Below are positions 63,992 to 64,000 of a stretch of DNA of 64,000 bases, piece after piece (within the stretch, counting starts at the first letter, position 1; the number at the start of each line of letters is the position of its first letter). A model generated the notes under the pieces. That model made no database searches, was not told where the DNA came from, and worked only from the letters and a program-made list of their open reading frames with translations. Source of the DNA: Microbacterium oxydans (lineage in GTDB: Bacteria > Actinomycetota > Actinomycetes > Actinomycetales > Microbacteriaceae); assembly GCF_026559675.1 (NCBI RefSeq), contig NZ_CP092891.1, forward strand, positions 1,054,001-1,118,000. The letters are read 5' to 3'. The translations under genes were made by a program, and so were the position numbers.

Positions 63992-64000
63992 CTCGGGGCC

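Overview
The window is 64 kb of very GC-rich DNA. It has densely packed genes, many ATGA/GTGA/TGATG start-stop overlaps and several GTG or TTG starts. The gene content (monomeric isocitrate dehydrogenase, CUT1 sugar ABC clusters with LacI and ROK regulators, L,D-transpeptidase, DUF222/HNH protein, ZTP riboswitch before glyA-folD, leaderless-type promoters with TANNNT about 6 nt before ATG) points to Actinomycetota, most likely Microbacteriaceae and probably Microbacterium. I saw no rRNA, tRNA, prophage, insertion sequence or CRISPR array; the region reads as chromosomal backbone with catabolic islands.

Layout. 1-5 kb: DNA alkylation repair (3' end of an AlkA-type glycosylase, ogt), then a heterodimeric ABC exporter preceded by a 21-codon leader peptide and a strong hairpin. 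5-14 kb: on the minus strand, a LacI-regulated ABC importer with a YicI-type alpha-xylosidase and a GH1 beta-glucosidase, with two matching operators. 14-19 kb: GNAT, icd, L,D-transpeptidase. 19-34.6 kb: amino-sugar and D-amino-acid salvage (RidA, D-serine-dehydratase-like enzyme, an in-frame D-aminoacylase/GH20 fusion, ROK repressor, ROK kinase, nagB; separately GH20-nagA). This section is interrupted by NUDIX, FAD oxidase and YrdB genes and by an unusual ECF sigma factor fused to a zinc finger, membrane segments and a 21-unit VDP repeat. 31.2-31.9 kb: no protein gene. It holds the sigma gene promoter and two more copies of that promoter, each followed by a structured element whose stems show compensatory changes, so probably two tandem small RNAs of the sigma regulon. 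35-38 kb: ZTP riboswitch, glyA, folD. 38.6-44.2 kb: AraC regulator and an iron-siderophore uptake operon behind a DtxR-type iron box. 46-54.3 kb: homoprotocatechuate meta-cleavage operon (hpaG-like fusion, gntR, hpaE, hpaD, hpaH, hpaI) divergent from an MHS transporter. 54.4-57.1 kb: IclR regulator divergent from a MobA-type aromatic hydroxylase with paired GTTC-N7-GAAC operators. 57.2-60.8 kb: ABC-2 exporter with a LuxR-type two-component system. 60.8-64 kb: two VOC proteins among hypervariable short tandem repeats, and a frameshifted DUF222/HNH gene running to the right edge.

How the parts work together. GH20 enzymes release GlcNAc, the ROK kinase phosphorylates it, NagA deacetylates it and NagB feeds it to fructose-6-P; D-aminoacylase, the PLP enzyme and RidA would handle acylated D-amino acids in the same salvage. 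The aromatic genes convert homoprotocatechuate to pyruvate and succinic semialdehyde, and the adjacent hydroxylase may make the catechol. The strongest candidates for something undescribed are the sigma-factor/tandem RNA locus, the two domain fusions (D-aminoacylase-GH20 and FAH-RraA) and the leader peptide/hairpin before the ABC exporter.
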